From Manduca sexta (taxonomy: Eukaryota; Arthropoda; Insecta; Lepidoptera; Sphingidae): a DNA stretch of 64,000 nucleotides. The notes below the pieces were generated by a model. The model ran no database searches. It was given only the letters and a program-made list of their open reading frames with translations, and was not told the DNA's origin. The first letter of the stretch is position 1; each line of letters begins with the position of its first letter. This document shows, piece by piece, positions 35,044 through 47,477 of this stretch. Both the position numbers and the translations under genes were made by a program. Where the stretch lies: positions 8,378,609 to 8,442,608 of the forward strand of contig NC_051126.1 of assembly GCF_014839805.1 (NCBI RefSeq). The letters are read 5' to 3'.

Positions 35044-35216
35044 CTCACAGTTAAAAAGGAAACCAAAGAGAGCGCAATCATCCCGCGGTAATTGTTTCAA
35101 AACTAAAACATTAGCTCGGAAGTGATTTTGGTCATGCGTAATATTTTCGTCTTTTCTTTTTTTTTCAAAAAAAACTTCATTATTGTATATTCTTAAATAC
35201 GCAAATTGGGAAGTGA
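35044..35216 (-). CDS. Upstream exon of the - strand gene
   Basis: The acceptor ATAATTTCAAG and the donor TGTGAG|GTGACT flank 173 nt with a single open frame. The exon ends on a codon boundary, and the 34611-34361 exon starts on one. It encodes SQFAYLRIYNNEVFFEKKRK, then NHFRANVLVLKQLPRDDC and ALFGFLFNCE. Together with the next exon this gives C-x9-C-x3-F-x9-C-x2-N, loosely DEG/ENaC-like. The nearby A-rich run (GAAAAAAAAAG on the - strand) lies inside the frame and could hide an indel. No 5' exon or start codon was found upstream. Confidence 0.4.
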
Positions 35217-37589
35217 CTTGAAATTATAATTTAAACAAAATAGATTTTAAAAGTCTTTAGATTTGACCAAATCATTGTTTACAAACAAAATGCCAAATTT
35301 TAATGCCTGATTTTAGATTCCAATTTCAATAAAACAAACACCCCAAAAATAAGATGACAGCACTAAGTAATCAAAAATTGAAATTACCGTCACATAAATC
35401 ACAATGAATCAAATATTACAAATGAAAACATCCATCGACGCATTCTACACCTTAAAATACTGGGAGACAAATAAACTAAGAAATCAAAAGCCAATAAAGA
35501 GCGCTATAATAAATTTTACACTACGCGCCAGCGGTACGCCCGGTAGTCAATGGTCCCGTTTTAACAACTCCACCGCGGTAAATAAAAGTCGACAACATCG
35601 AACAGTTACCGGTCCATCAGTGAACCAATTAGGCCTTAGTCTTGACACTCGTTCAAATAAATCTGTCATGTACATTGTATTCTAATGAGGGACCTCAGAT
35701 GATCAAATTCCGATAATTAAATCAGTCTAACAAATAAGATTCTACCTTGTTCCTGAAATTTATTATTTTTGTTTACTAATTGGATTATCAATGATCTGTT
35801 CAAGTTGCAGTAATTTTACTTTGATTAAATTTTTATCATTATGCGGCCAGTAACTGTTGATACTAACAAACGTCCATTCATAAATTCTTCAATGACTTCA
35901 AAAAGGATTTCTACTTTATTTATGTACTTTTTATGCCACTATTCAATATCCTCTTACTTAACCAGCGACCATTTTAACGTTGTTAAGATTTTTATGGTCT
36001 CTAATCAGTACCTCTGCAGTAGATACTATTTTAATATATATTATTGCAATATCAATTCCGATTTTAAATCAAAAATTATTTTTATATCATATAATCCGAA
36101 TAAGACGTGTAATCCGTTTCCGATTAATTTTCTATTATTCTGAAGAAACCGTTGCGATGCGCCTGCGCCGATCGGAATGCGTGAGAGTCAGTTAATTAAC
36201 TTTAATCAACTTAGCGATCTACAAAAGATTTTCTATACACTTGAGGAAAATCTTGATCTTGTTTATAAGGAATTATGTCTTTTAAGCGGGTATTTCCGCT
36301 ACGTGCATATTAATGGCCAGTACTACAGAATTGAAAGGAATGACGATATTTGTTTCAAATAAAAGATCATTGTAAGCCTTTTTCAATTTTACCCGTCTTA
36401 AAAATGGATAACTTTGTTACGGTAATGGTTTCTATAGAATAGGAAGATAACGTAAATATAAATATAAGCAGATGAAAAAATATTTCAACTTCTTTATAAT
36501 TATTGTTATTTTGTGTAATCTAAGATATAAAAAATTACCAGCAAAGTTCTCATAAAATATAATCATGTGTTAATTAATGGTCCCTTTTATTATAGCAAGC
36601 ATATTATAAAAAACTCTAAACTAAAACACTACGATGAAATGCCGCTACTAAAACAGATCCCTTCGTTGGCCCACCGGATGAACACATATTTATGTGGGAC
36701 AGATTCTTTAGGAACCACATTCAACAAACCAAGATAGATTCGTTGGATACGTGTTAAGTGTATTGAAGTAATAACCAGTAAGTAAAGTAAGTAGAGCTTG
36801 TAAATACGGCTCCACTTATAAAAATCGGTTTTTCTCGCGCATTTCTACAATTGAATTTATTTTACATAACTAACAACCAAATAAAACATGCCTACTCCGA
36901 TTTATAGTTGCCGTGATTCTATAAGTGTTTTACCCATATTACTAACGTCCAAGTTAGTAAATAAAATTCATATTAATAAATTCTAGTCAAAAACATGCAA
37001 AATGTAGTATACATTAACCAACGGAGTTAGAATTACTTTGATCTATCTTTTTCGAAGTTTGTAATTGGTGAAGGCAATCAGAGCCGGTCCTCTGCCGAGA
37101 TCGAATCAGCGGCCTGTCTGGCTGACACTATTCTCACAGTGTCACGGTGTAATGTACCTGACGTGTTCCGGTGCGCATGCACTTCAGCTTTTAAGATAAC
37201 ATAAATAGAGTCAAGATAGGCATTTCGATGTAAACAGTCCCGGAATGATGGATATTTTACTAGTTTTTGCCCGAGACTTCGTCTGCCGAAATGTCATTTT
37301 CCAGAGTAATAGTCATTAGTGATTAAAAATAGCCTATTTGTTCATTCAGGACTGGAACTCTCTGTGTGCTTAAAGTCAAATCAATTCAGGAATTTCTTCA
37401 TCTATTTTCAACATTCACATAATGAAAAAGACATTGACAGAAGATTGTACTTAATCATTTTTACAATTTTTTTTACACACACAGCACGCCTTATTAGTAG
37501 ACGGAGAGACCACCAGTACATCCAATTGTCGCCATATATGTACTGCTTATGATCAGATAGAGAGTAATATCTTTTACATATAAGGAAAA
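35217..37589. other. AT-rich stretch with small open frames
   Basis: A 93-codon ATG frame at 35404-35685 (+) and overlapping hydrophobic frames at 35841-36362 (+) are present. The latter include ILIYIIAISIPILNQKLFLY and, in the next frame, LSDLQKIFYTLEENLDLVY. This vaguely recalls a decayed chemoreceptor, but AT-rich DNA gives such Ile/Leu/Phe-rich frames by chance. A GC-richer patch at 37080-37185 is unexplained. Confidence 0.25.
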
Positions 37590-37733
37590 AATCTCTGTGC
37601 ATTTTGAAGGTATGTGAAATCTGCCGATACAAACTAGGCCACCATAGTGGACTAAGCTTTAATCCCTCTCGATAGTAGAAAAGACTCATGCCCAGCAGTG
37701 GGACAGTATATAATACAAGGCTGATATTATTAT
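37590..37733 (+). mobile_element. SINE family A, 5'-truncated
   Basis: The 3' half of the SINE is present (CTAGGCCACCATAGTGGAC, CCCAGCAGTGGGACAGTATA, GATATTATTAT tail), without the tRNA head. Confidence 0.7.
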
Positions 37734-38984
37734 AAAAACCTATAATGCAAACTTAACACAGATTTCTAACACTATTTACTACCAAATGTTAAATTTCTTA
37801 TACAATGTTAAAATCAGCAATACATCTTGACACTTCATACACCCGTCACACACTTCGATGCAAAACGTCGCATTTATAATAGGAACTATTATTGGCGCCG
37901 CTAGGGTCCTTGACTCGCAGACCGATGGCTCAAGTCCTGACCTTTTCGCGAGTATTAAAAAACGATTGAACGATTAAACCGCAATTTGTTTGTCTAATGA
38001 TGTATGTTTTTCTGATTATGTGCGCGTTGCAGCAAATTGGATATGGCGAGTCTTATTTGTTACTCCGTGACCAATATAAAAACTACTGGACGCCCTCAAT
38101 TTATTTTATTGAGTAAAATCCAAGAAATAATGTGGCGCAAAAATGAGGAATATGTGTAAGAATTCTGCCACATTATACCAGATTATCTATAATTATAGAG
38201 GTGGTATAGTCCTTTTGGGAGAGTTTGCTTTGCTTCTTTCACTAATTAAATGTTTAGTGTGCACTTTTCTGAGATAATTACTATAGTAATCTCGGAGTTG
38301 TTCTTTAGGGTTACCAAATATCATATAAATCCATTCAATAATGGATGTTGGTGATGCGCTAACAAGCATCCAATCTTCACAAATGTACGTTATAATAATA
38401 TTGTAGGATTATCTAGCGGTACTTTCATATTTAGTTTTATTTTATTTATTTAGCAGATCAGTAATTGATTACTCATTAGATGAAAACGATAACCTACAAA
38501 TAGTAATAAAGATATTTTCAACCTGACATACAAGTTTACACTACGGGACCCGTCTACGGTTATATATGATGCCATAGATGACTTAACGTTTTCAAACTGT
38601 ACTTCTATTACCAGCTCCTGGGAAACGACAATAAAACATAATCAATATAATCACTTAGCTGCCATTATCGCTACATTACCGCAAATGTAATCGTTTTGCC
38701 GGGAGGTCGCAATAAGCCCACCGCATGACAGAGCCTCTCTGGATTCATTCCAATTGGTCGCACACCAACTTTGATCAGGCGCTTAACAAGACAGGATTTT
38801 AATAGACTCCTGGAATGACTAATAATATGTTCCGTATTTTACTGAGTTTAGAAATCTTATGGCTTTTAATTTCCTCTTAGATAACGGGAAGGGAAGGAAA
38901 GTTTTATAGTTATCCGTTGTTTGTAAAAGAATGCATATAATGTTTATAAAGTTACTAGTTTTTCTCGCGGCTTGGCCTGCATGA

Positions 38985-39160
38985 AAGAGTATTCCGGGAT
39001 AAAAGTCATGCTATACATCATCCCGGGATAGATGGTAGCCTATATCCTTCCCAGGGTTTCTAACTATCTCTATACTAAATTTTATAAAAACTCGGGTAGT
39101 TTTTGAGTTCATTCCATTCAGACATGCAAACAAATGCGGCAGGGGACTTTGTATAATTTT
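38985..39160 (+). repeat. Interspersed repeat family E copy
   Basis: TTCCGGGATAAAAGTCATGC, CTTCCCAGGGTTTCTAACTA and GGGGACTTTGTATAATTTTT match the module order at 40204 and 46975. Confidence 0.55.
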
Positions 39161-40203
39161 TTTTCTGAAGTAGCCTCCTCAAAATGTTTTTGATGCTATA
39201 ACAGAACATATCTCGAAAAAAGGCAAGGGTTCTTTATGTCAAGGGATACACAGGGGACTGATAAACAACAAAATACACAAGCCAATATGTTTTTCTTTAA
39301 TGTAGGACAAACCAAAGGAAGTTATAAGCAATAGTGTTTATGTAGTAACCTGCCAAATAAATATTAAGCAAAACTACCTTTTAGCAATTATCGAAATTGT
39401 ATCATATATGGAATCAAATCTTGTGCCCGGTACTGAGACAACAATGCAGTAAGTATCTAATCAAATTATCATCCTATATTTCACGAACTAAAATAATATC
39501 CTTATAAACACAGCAATCAATTTATAAACACCATATTCCTTCTGCAATTTACATAATTGTCAAATAGATCAGACGAGAGGGCAATGGAAGAGGCCAATGC
39601 TACCTGTATATTTTCTATTGATAAACCGTCTATTAAATACTTTACCCATTTACGATAACTTATTTGCGTAGCCTGTAACTGTACCTAAAGACTTAATTAC
39701 ACACTAGTATATATGTCGAAAAGATAATCGATTTCCGATTTGAATATAATAGAAAATGGAAGGCAACATGGCAACCAATTTATATGCTAAAGTCGGTCTA
39801 CTAAAGGGCGGCCATCTGCCGGTCTCTGACGGAATTATTACTTTGTACAAAAGGCTTATTTTATGCATTTATGCATGCATGTGCCGTTGACAAAAAAGGA
39901 TGTGTGTACCATGAGCTGAATATTGATGACGCGTGGGAGAGACGGGTGGAAGTTGACGAAATTTCCTTTGAGAGTGTTATTGCTTCTGAGTAAAGTAGAG
40001 TCTTAAATCATTTATGTGTCATGTTCTATTTATTATATTTTAATATTAGTTATACATGAAATATAAAAGACATAATGCCAGAAACATTCTCTGGCAGTAA
40101 ATTTTTGGGTGGTGCTTAGACTAAAGAAAGAAGATACGTGTTGATAACCAAAGAATAAGCCGCAAAATACATAATAAGAAATGTTTATCTTATATTAATG
40201 GAG
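39161..40203. other. AT-rich non-coding stretch
   Basis: Nothing recognised. Confidence 0.4.
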
Positions 40204-40360
40204 TTTTCCGGGAAAATAGTCCCACGATATATTTCCCCAGGATAGAAAGTCTTAAACTATCTCCATACCAAATTCCATAAAAATCCGTTCCGTAGATTTT
40301 GAGAAAATTGATAACATACAGGCAGATAGAAAGAGGAACTTTGTTTTATATGTATAGATA
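40204..40360 (+). repeat. Interspersed repeat family E copy
   Basis: TTTTCCGGGAAAATAGTCCC, CTTAAACTATCTCCATACC and GAACTTTGTTTTATATGT match 3632 and 38985 and, inverted, 46975. Confidence 0.55.
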
Positions 40361-40618
40361 GATATGACTAGTATACTATACTAGACTTTAAAGGCATTAG
40401 GAAACGGTAGCTTGACTTCTCGCGTCACGCCAGGGTTTGTTGTGCACGGTTCGCTAAACCTCGACATGGCCAGTTGCATCTACGTAATCAAGAGATAAAC
40501 AAAGATTGAAGTAAGCGAACCTTGAATTATAAAATAAAACAAACAGTACCGGGTCGTACTAGCGGTAGAATATTAAAAAAAACTTTTATTCTATGATAAA
40601 TGTTACAAATACATTGAC

Positions 40619-40810
40619 TAATTGATGAACCATGTTTGACGCGCACGGTCTATAATAATAAATATTATTCATTAAATTAGATATATTATTTAATAAATAT
40701 TATTTGGAATTTAGTACTGTTTATTGTTGCTGTCTTAAAATAAATAGGTTCAAATACATTTCAAGATACAAACTGAGAAGAGGTTAATATATGTCTTTAA
40801 AGTCTATTCA
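40619..40810 (+). repeat. Long diverged direct repeat, copy 1
   Basis: Shares AATTGATGAACC, GACGCGC, ATAGGTTCAAATA and ACATTTCAAGATACAAAC in the same order with 41739-41932, with divergent AT-rich filler between blocks. Confidence 0.6.
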
Positions 40811-41738
40811 TACTGAATATCATAATTTTTATAAAATAAGAGGACACGGTTTTATAAAATAATAACAGACTAAAATATGCAGCGTTATGAACTATTTTAT
40901 TAAATCTATTTCGAGTAAAGGTATACAAATTGACAATTAACATAATATATGCTGTAAGCATATTATGCTTTGATTACAAACAGAAGTTTGCAAGTTGACA
41001 CAATCTCATTAGAGAATTACTACTACGCTTTAATAACCCGGTAGCCTGAGGCAGAGAACTTCATAATACCTACAATATTATCATGCAGCTACCGTAAAGA
41101 CTTTATTAATATCTCTAAATATTGTTTAGAGTAAAATCCCATACATTTATTAGCAATAACACTTATTATATAGGTTCTATTGCTTCCGTTCGAGTGTAGC
41201 GAAGTGGATCGCGTCGGGACTCACCAGGCTTCATTAAGACGTTGCTCTCATAGTACGTGATTAGATAGCATGTAGTAAAAACCACGACAAAATGCATAGC
41301 GCGAACATTATAAGCACGTGAGAGGCATACGATGTTAACTTACGCGATAATTGACATAGTAAAATCATGCTTGCTCTCGCCTGCTGGGCGAAATTCGACA
41401 GCAGATCATTAATTATATTTTTCTTCATAAATGAACTTTTAAATTCTGCTAAATCTCATACTCTCATTCACACACAAAAGTCCTTGATTAATGTTATGTA
41501 GGCAATATTGTACCTAGGAAAAGTGCATATTCGAACTTTTATTGTGAGAATATTGAGAGCTGCTATTCCATAGAAGGTTCAGCTCTAATAAGATGATGAA
41601 GCAATAAGTTATTTTTATATTTCATCGTTATTTCTTGAAATACGCTCATAGAAACTCGTCGGCGAAGTCATGTAACTAGAGTTTCCGTGACTGTCTGTTA
41701 TAAATTCAACACCATGTAGGGTAACGGGGAAATATTCA

Positions 41739-41932
41739 ATTTAATTGATGAACCGTGTATGACGCGCGCGGTCGATAATAACAAATCTCATTCCAATTGA
41801 TTTGTATTACATTCTATACAGAGTTTAGTATTATATGTTACTGATATCTTAGAATAGATAGGTTCAAATATCAAATACATTTCAAGATACAAACAGATTA
41901 TTTTTTTGTATTTAATGTCTATAGTCACTGAA
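41739..41932 (+). repeat. Long diverged direct repeat, copy 2
   Basis: The second copy of the 40619 unit, about 1.1 kb downstream. It continues directly into a family F segment. Confidence 0.6.
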
Positions 41933-41961
41933 TGGCAATATAATCAGAATATCAAACTTTT

Positions 41962-42035
41962 ATATATTAATAGGTGAAAAAAAAACTTTGTACCCCTTGC
42001 GCATTGCGCACACGGAGTGTGATATTCAGCATAAT
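41962..42035 (+). repeat. Interspersed repeat family F copy
   Basis: TATATTAATAGGTGAAAAAA, CTTTGTACCCCTTGCGCATT and GCGCACACGGAGTGTGATA recur at 53885-53965 and in part at 51780-51870. A short inverted fragment (CTTCACGTATTAATATATAA) is near 61278. Confidence 0.55.
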
Positions 42036-44702
42036 TACAGTTAATACAGAGAAGGGCTTCAAAATAAAATTTACGAATTGCGGTTGAATTAGAGGGCGAC
42101 CACTAGTTATTGCAGAACGCCACCATTTAGCATTTCTTCATCTTCTTTCATTTGAAAAATGTCTAATTTAATAATTCTCAATTTTCGAAAGATGATAAAA
42201 AAAACGTTAGGTACCCATAATATTTAATTGATAATGAATCTTCCCTATTAATCGTGTGGTGGATAGTTAATGGCATAATCACTCATTATGTCAAGATGTT
42301 TTCACGTATTCCTATAAATAGGCAAGCAACTTTCGTTTGACGGTGTTTAAACGGTGCTTTTTTGTAAGGCTTGTTAGCTGTTACGCTATATCATTCCCAT
42401 CAAATAATCAAGCTGTCATAAGAATGATGTTTTTTCTTAATTTTACTTTCAACCTTATACATGTGAGGTTAGAAATCGATTTTTTTTTATTCATTCTGGC
42501 GCTAATTTTCTTTCCTACCAAGGTCATAGTTGATGGAGTGTGAAGCGTGTATTTGAACTTTTGAAATGACTTGCGATTATTGTGTGTAGAAAGTGTTTGA
42601 CTCTATTCAATAATATGAATGTTGGAATCTCTTTCACAATGGATATGTTTAGGCGATACTACATTGACTAAAATATCTGAAAATATGTTCCATTTAATAT
42701 TACAAATAATAGTATTGTAATCGTCTTTGAAACTAACTAGTATAGGTAAGAACCTGGAATCAGGATTATGATTTGTAAATGATTGATAAAAATATGTTAG
42801 AAAAATCTTAACCATTTCAGCCCGAACAATACAACTCAATCAAAATGATAAACATATCTACAAATTGGAAAATCGCCTTTATAAAGTATAGTATTAATAT
42901 AACATAAATTATTCGATACCAAGCAAAATGTAGAAAATGCATAAATTAAACGTATAAGAAAATTTATTGGTATATCTTCTCTATATTGCAGTTTAATACT
43001 TGTATATCGTAGTTTAATTTAAATCAGCTCAAATAAAATAAGTCAATAACAAAAGTCTACATGATTTATGATTTGCAAATGTGTGAGAATAATCTTCAAT
43101 GAAAGTAAATAACATTAGCAGGATAATAAAAACATCTGATAACTTTATTTGACAACTTTCGCTAAAGAAATCACACCATCTACGATGATTTGTAAAATAT
43201 AGTAAGTAAACCGATTTCTTTTAAATAAATGTAGGGTTTTTAACATTTAATTACTAAAAGCTTTAATATTTTCACGATTCCTTACATTTAAACTAATATT
43301 ATAGTAAAAATTTCTTACCGTAGGATCAAGGAGACGTAATGAATCACCAATTTAATCCTAGTACTGTCATAAGTATCAAGATTTTAACTAGGTTACGAAC
43401 AATACGCAATTAAGCAGATTCTGCATAACAGGTTCTCACTATAATTGCCAATAATGTCATCAAACTTAGTGTAAAAACTAGTATTAGTTACTATAAATTA
43501 AAGCTAATTATGTACACGGATACCTCATCGCATGTCCAAACTCCGATCACGTTTCTGCTACTCTCGTAATATATGACAAAACTGTTTACTTGATATCGCA
43601 ACGCGTATAAACTTCAGCCACTTTCTTAGTCACGGTAAATTAGCACGTTTCATCCTAATATATGGCATTATATATTCACTATAATTCGAAAAAATAAGTT
43701 ATTCACTGGAATTTAAAAAAAAAATTCCAATTTTCCTGGAGGGTCATCTGTTTACGAAAATGAATGCTGATTAGAATTCATAACAAAATAACCCTTGCGT
43801 TTTATTTAGGTCATTAGTGCTAAAAGTAATTTCAAAAGGTTCACAACAAAAACCTCAAACGAGGTTTTACCGTGAGAAACATTTTGTGTCGAACTTGAAC
43901 AGAACTCCAATAGAAAGGTCCGCACGATGTTAGTACTAAGCTGTCGGCGGTCCGCGCTAAAGAAATAAGATGGCTACATTATGACCAACTTTATAGTCGA
44001 CAACGTTTCTTAACATTTCCGAGGAAAGAAATTTATGTTGTTTAATGATTTGTATTTGCTGCTCGCGAACTAACATAGGCCGGTATTTTGTAGTAATTTG
44101 TCTAGAACATGTAGGGATGTCGCTTCGCAACTAGTCACAGGATATCGGCAAGTTAATTAGAGGATATTATTTTGGTTATTTAAAATGAATTTACCGTAGT
44201 TTATTTTTCGCAGCATCAGTTAGTAGATAAAAAATAAAAACATGCAAGAACGGTGATAGAGATGAAAAAGTTTGAAGTACCCAAGTATTTAATTTTTTGT
44301 TTCTTCAGCAAAGCAACAGTATATAAATATTTTTTTACAACTTAAAATTCAAATACTGATCATAAGCATGCATAACGCGTATAAAATATTTTATTAGTAT
44401 ACTGGAATGACACCCACATCATTTAAATCTATCGGTTGTCTATTGAAATAATTTACCGAGGGATAAAACTTATATAAATAACATTAGTACCAAGAAAATG
44501 TTTAGAATCTTTTTATGTCTACGGATCTTGCTTCCTATATGCTTCCTATATGAATACCATTAGAGACAGGATCTATATGAGCTTTTATAGTTTAGAAAAT
44601 ATTATTGAAACCTCATGAATATAAGAATTTAGCCGAGTCCAAAAATATATTCACAAGTTTATAAAGTACCTTTTGTACGTGTATTAATCTATTTATAATT
44701 AA
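42036..44702. other. AT-rich non-coding stretch
   Basis: Small Ile/Phe-rich frames (for example 42337-42543 and 42603-42839) lack splice or family support. No gene is called. Confidence 0.4.
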
Positions 44703-44993
44703 CTAGCTGACCAGACAGACGTTGTCCCGTCTGAACCATGAATTTGCAGCGCGCATTCTGTCAATCGCTGACCGTTATTTCAAACAATTGACAGTTAGGT
44801 ATATAAAATTAAAATTTTCGTTAAGTTTGCTTAAATTTTCTAATTTTTCGCGCAATTTTTTGAATTTTTTCTTTCATAAGAACCTCCTGACAATAACAAA
44901 CACAACAACAAAAAAATAATGAAATCGGTCCAGCCGTTCATGCGTGATGGCATGACCAAGGCAAATAGGGATTCATTTTTGTATATATAGATA
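44703..44993 (+). mobile_element. Non-autonomous interspersed element, possibly Helitron-like
   Basis: The element starts AACTAGCTGACCAGACAGAC and ends GGCAAATAGGGATTCATTTT, with AATCGGTCCAGCCGTTCATG before the end. This start and end pairing is common in lepidopteran intergenic DNA. I cannot confirm Helitron hallmarks, so the class is uncertain. Confidence 0.45.
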
Positions 44994-45829
44994 AACATAA
45001 TTAAAATCGCTATGAGATCACTATAAGTACGTTATGGGGAAAACCCAAACACATAAAAATATCTTATTTAATTTTATATCGAGTAATTACATACAACAGC
45101 CGACTATAATCTGTTATAATTGAATGCCGAAACCAGTTGTTAGACAATCATCAATAACATACTTGTTAGGTTGATAAATGGCGAAACATGCAAACATATT
45201 ACAATTTGCTGTTAGAGGGTATCAAAAATAGTCAGTTACTTCATAATACACATACAATAATTATTATAAATATAGAGTACTTACCTATCTATAGATAGTA
45301 AAACATTACAAACGAAGTAAGCAGCGTTGGGCGGACATTTAGCTAGATTCAAGACACTATTATTGATTGTAATTTTGATATGCGGATAGGTATGTACATT
45401 TTAGTTAATTTGAAATTTTGTCAGTATCATACTTATGACTCATCTGTGGATAAATGAAATAATGCCTACAGGAAAAAAAAACAAAAGATTAAATTATAGG
45501 CTCAAATCGTTTTTTATGACTGAATAAAAAAATGCAAAGGAACAAAAACTATTCATCCAATATCGTAACAACTGATAGACAGAACAATCGTGTTGCATCA
45601 TTGCCTAGCAGAAATATTAATATACAGTCACGATTATTCAAATATAAAAGAGGTGTCATCGGTATAATAATGAACCGATGTCTAAGTATGTATATTGATA
45701 AATATATCTGCAATACAAATATATAGGTAGATACATCTCTTGTTATGAAGAAAGAAGTTAACACAATTGCTAAAGAAGTGTTACATTTTTACACGAATAA
45801 TAATGTATCTGAAATCATCCTATAGAGTA
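44994..45829. other. AT-rich non-coding stretch
   Basis: Nothing recognised. Confidence 0.4.
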
Positions 45830-46018
45830 AAATAAAACTAATTTTTGGATTTCATCGCGGTTTTTTATATTATAACTTTCTCCCGACGTATCAAAGACTT
45901 TGCAGCCTTATGGTGATAGGGTGGACTGAGGTGTTTGTCATCCGAAAACTCAAGTCAAAGTCGGGAGAAAATTGTAATATAAAAAACCGCGATAAAATCC
46001 ACAAAATAGTTTTATTTT
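45830..46018. mobile_element. MITE-like family D, best copy, long terminal inverted repeats
   Basis: The arms 45830-45887 and 45960-46018 are reverse complements over nearly 60 bases with few mismatches (for example ATCGCGGTTTTTTATATTA against TAATATAAAAAACCGCGAT). The 70-nt centre holds TCAAAGACTTTGCAGCC and TGAGGTGTTTGTCATCCG. There is no coding capacity. Other copies in the window are halves or deletions of this structure. Confidence 0.8.
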
Positions 46019-46396
46019 AATGTCTAACATTGAAAATCATTAAGCATCCTACAGAATATACTGATTAAAATCCTACGCCTGTTCTGACAACTTAATAAAA
46101 TATACCAATATTGTCATCTTATTTAAAACTGATGCAATTGTAAAAATAATTTAAGATTACAGCGTTAGATTTTAATTTGCTAAATCAAAACTCTATTAAA
46201 TGCTGTAACAATAATTCCCATTGTGGGAATAATGTAAATCAATGGAACAATACGTTTACTTTATGTAGGAATTTCACATGGCGATGGATACCTTTGTACT
46301 AGGATGGACATGAAAATCAGTACACCAATAGTACTTTAAAGGTAATTTCATATAATAATAAAAAATAATAATGCCTTTAATCTAAATGCCTTGGAA

Positions 46397-46641
46397 TGCC
46401 TAGATGGCGTAGATGTATTAAAGTATCACTACAGTGCTGAGGTTGGGGGTTCAAATCCCGAACCGGACAGTGATATTATGTTTTTCTGCTCAGTATGAGC
46501 CCTGGGTCTGAAATTTGTGCCCGATATGGCGATAGGTTCGTTACCTCTCACATTATTGAACGGAATAAACACGGCGAAAAGTGAAGGCATTAGTAGCACC
46601 TCTGCCTACCCTTTCTAAAATAAAAAGCGTGAGTGTGACCA
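46397..46641 (+). mobile_element. tRNA-derived SINE, family B, full length
   Basis: The head has TGCCTAGATGGCGTAGATGT (A box) and GGGTTCAAATCCCGAACCGG (B box). The body has TTTTTCTGCTCAGTATGAGC and GCCCGATATGGCGATAGG. The end is CACCTCTGCCTACCC followed by an A-rich tail. Confidence 0.8.
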
Positions 46642-46974
46642 TTCCTTGAATATGGATTGGTCTGATACAGTGAGCCAATACTGGATATGTACATACAATT
46701 GACAGGTTTATCCTTGAAATTATCTGCGGTGTCAAAGATTTCATCTTTCTTCGGATCAATTTATCGCTTACATGCAAAATACGTGTTTCGTAATTAATTG
46801 TTTCACATATCTAATTATAATATCAGCTGGTGTCCAGTTCGTTTGTAGACCGGTATAGCGATTGTAACCGATAAGTCGCAGCCTGTCGCTTGTAGTTGTT
46901 TTTGTGCTACAATTTTGCCATCAGATTCGGTCTAAACCGACTATAGAGGATATTATAGATAATACGCATTATGA

Positions 46975-47165
46975 AATAAAGTCCCCTTTTCTGTCTGTCT
47001 GTATGTTATCGATTTTTTGCAAATCTACTGAACGGATTTTTATGAAATTTGGTATGCAGATAGCTTAAGACCCTGGGAAAGTTATAAGCTACTTTCTATC
47101 CTGGGAAAGTATATTGCGGGACTTTTATCCCTCACGCGGGCGAAGCCGGGTGCCAAAGCTAGTTT
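46975..47165 (-). repeat. Interspersed repeat family E, reverse copy
   Basis: The copy reads AAAGTCCCCTTTTCTGTCTG, then TTGGTATGCAGATAGCTTAA, ACTTTCTATCCTGGGAAAG, and ends GGCGAAGCCGGGTGCCAAAG. It is the most complete end of this family in the window and lies about 220 bp before the 47385 exon. Confidence 0.6.
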
Positions 47166-47384
47166 TGTACAAAATTACAAGTAGCTGTGATATCATCCCT
47201 TTTGCTAGATTTTTATCTGACGACATTACTTGGGCTATGGCACTGTTGGGGAACTAAATAATAATTATTTTGTCCTCGACAAACATTTATATTATATGTG
47301 AGGTTTTTCGATTAACATTTTTATGCAAAAGGAATAGTAACAGTTTACACAAATTTATTTGCTAAATTTCCTTTTTTGTTACAG

Positions 47385-47477
47385 GTACGTTGAGCAAAAT
47401 CATTTCAACAAGATAGATGGCATTCCATCCTATATTCTGAGAATTGGCACACACGAAGCACTAATCATCGAAATGAC
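47385..47477 (+). CDS. Internal exon of the unidentified + strand split gene
   Basis: A strong acceptor (TTCCTTTTTTGTTACAG) and a consensus donor (ATGAC|GTAAGT) enclose 93 nt with one open frame: YVEQNHFNKIDGIPSYILRI followed by GTHEALIIEMT. It starts with the single base needed to complete the two-base overhang of the 9452-9604 exon, giving an arginine at the junction. It ends two bases into a codon, so the gene continues further downstream. All three supported exons share the same phase, so exons could be skipped without a frameshift. I do not recognise the family. The preceding intron would be about 37.8 kb and includes the R1-clade insertion. Confidence 0.65.

Noticed and set aside
35980..36362. 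Gustatory-receptor fragment
   Set aside because: The hydrophobic character can arise from AT-rich codons by chance. There are two frames, no receptor signature and no splice evidence.
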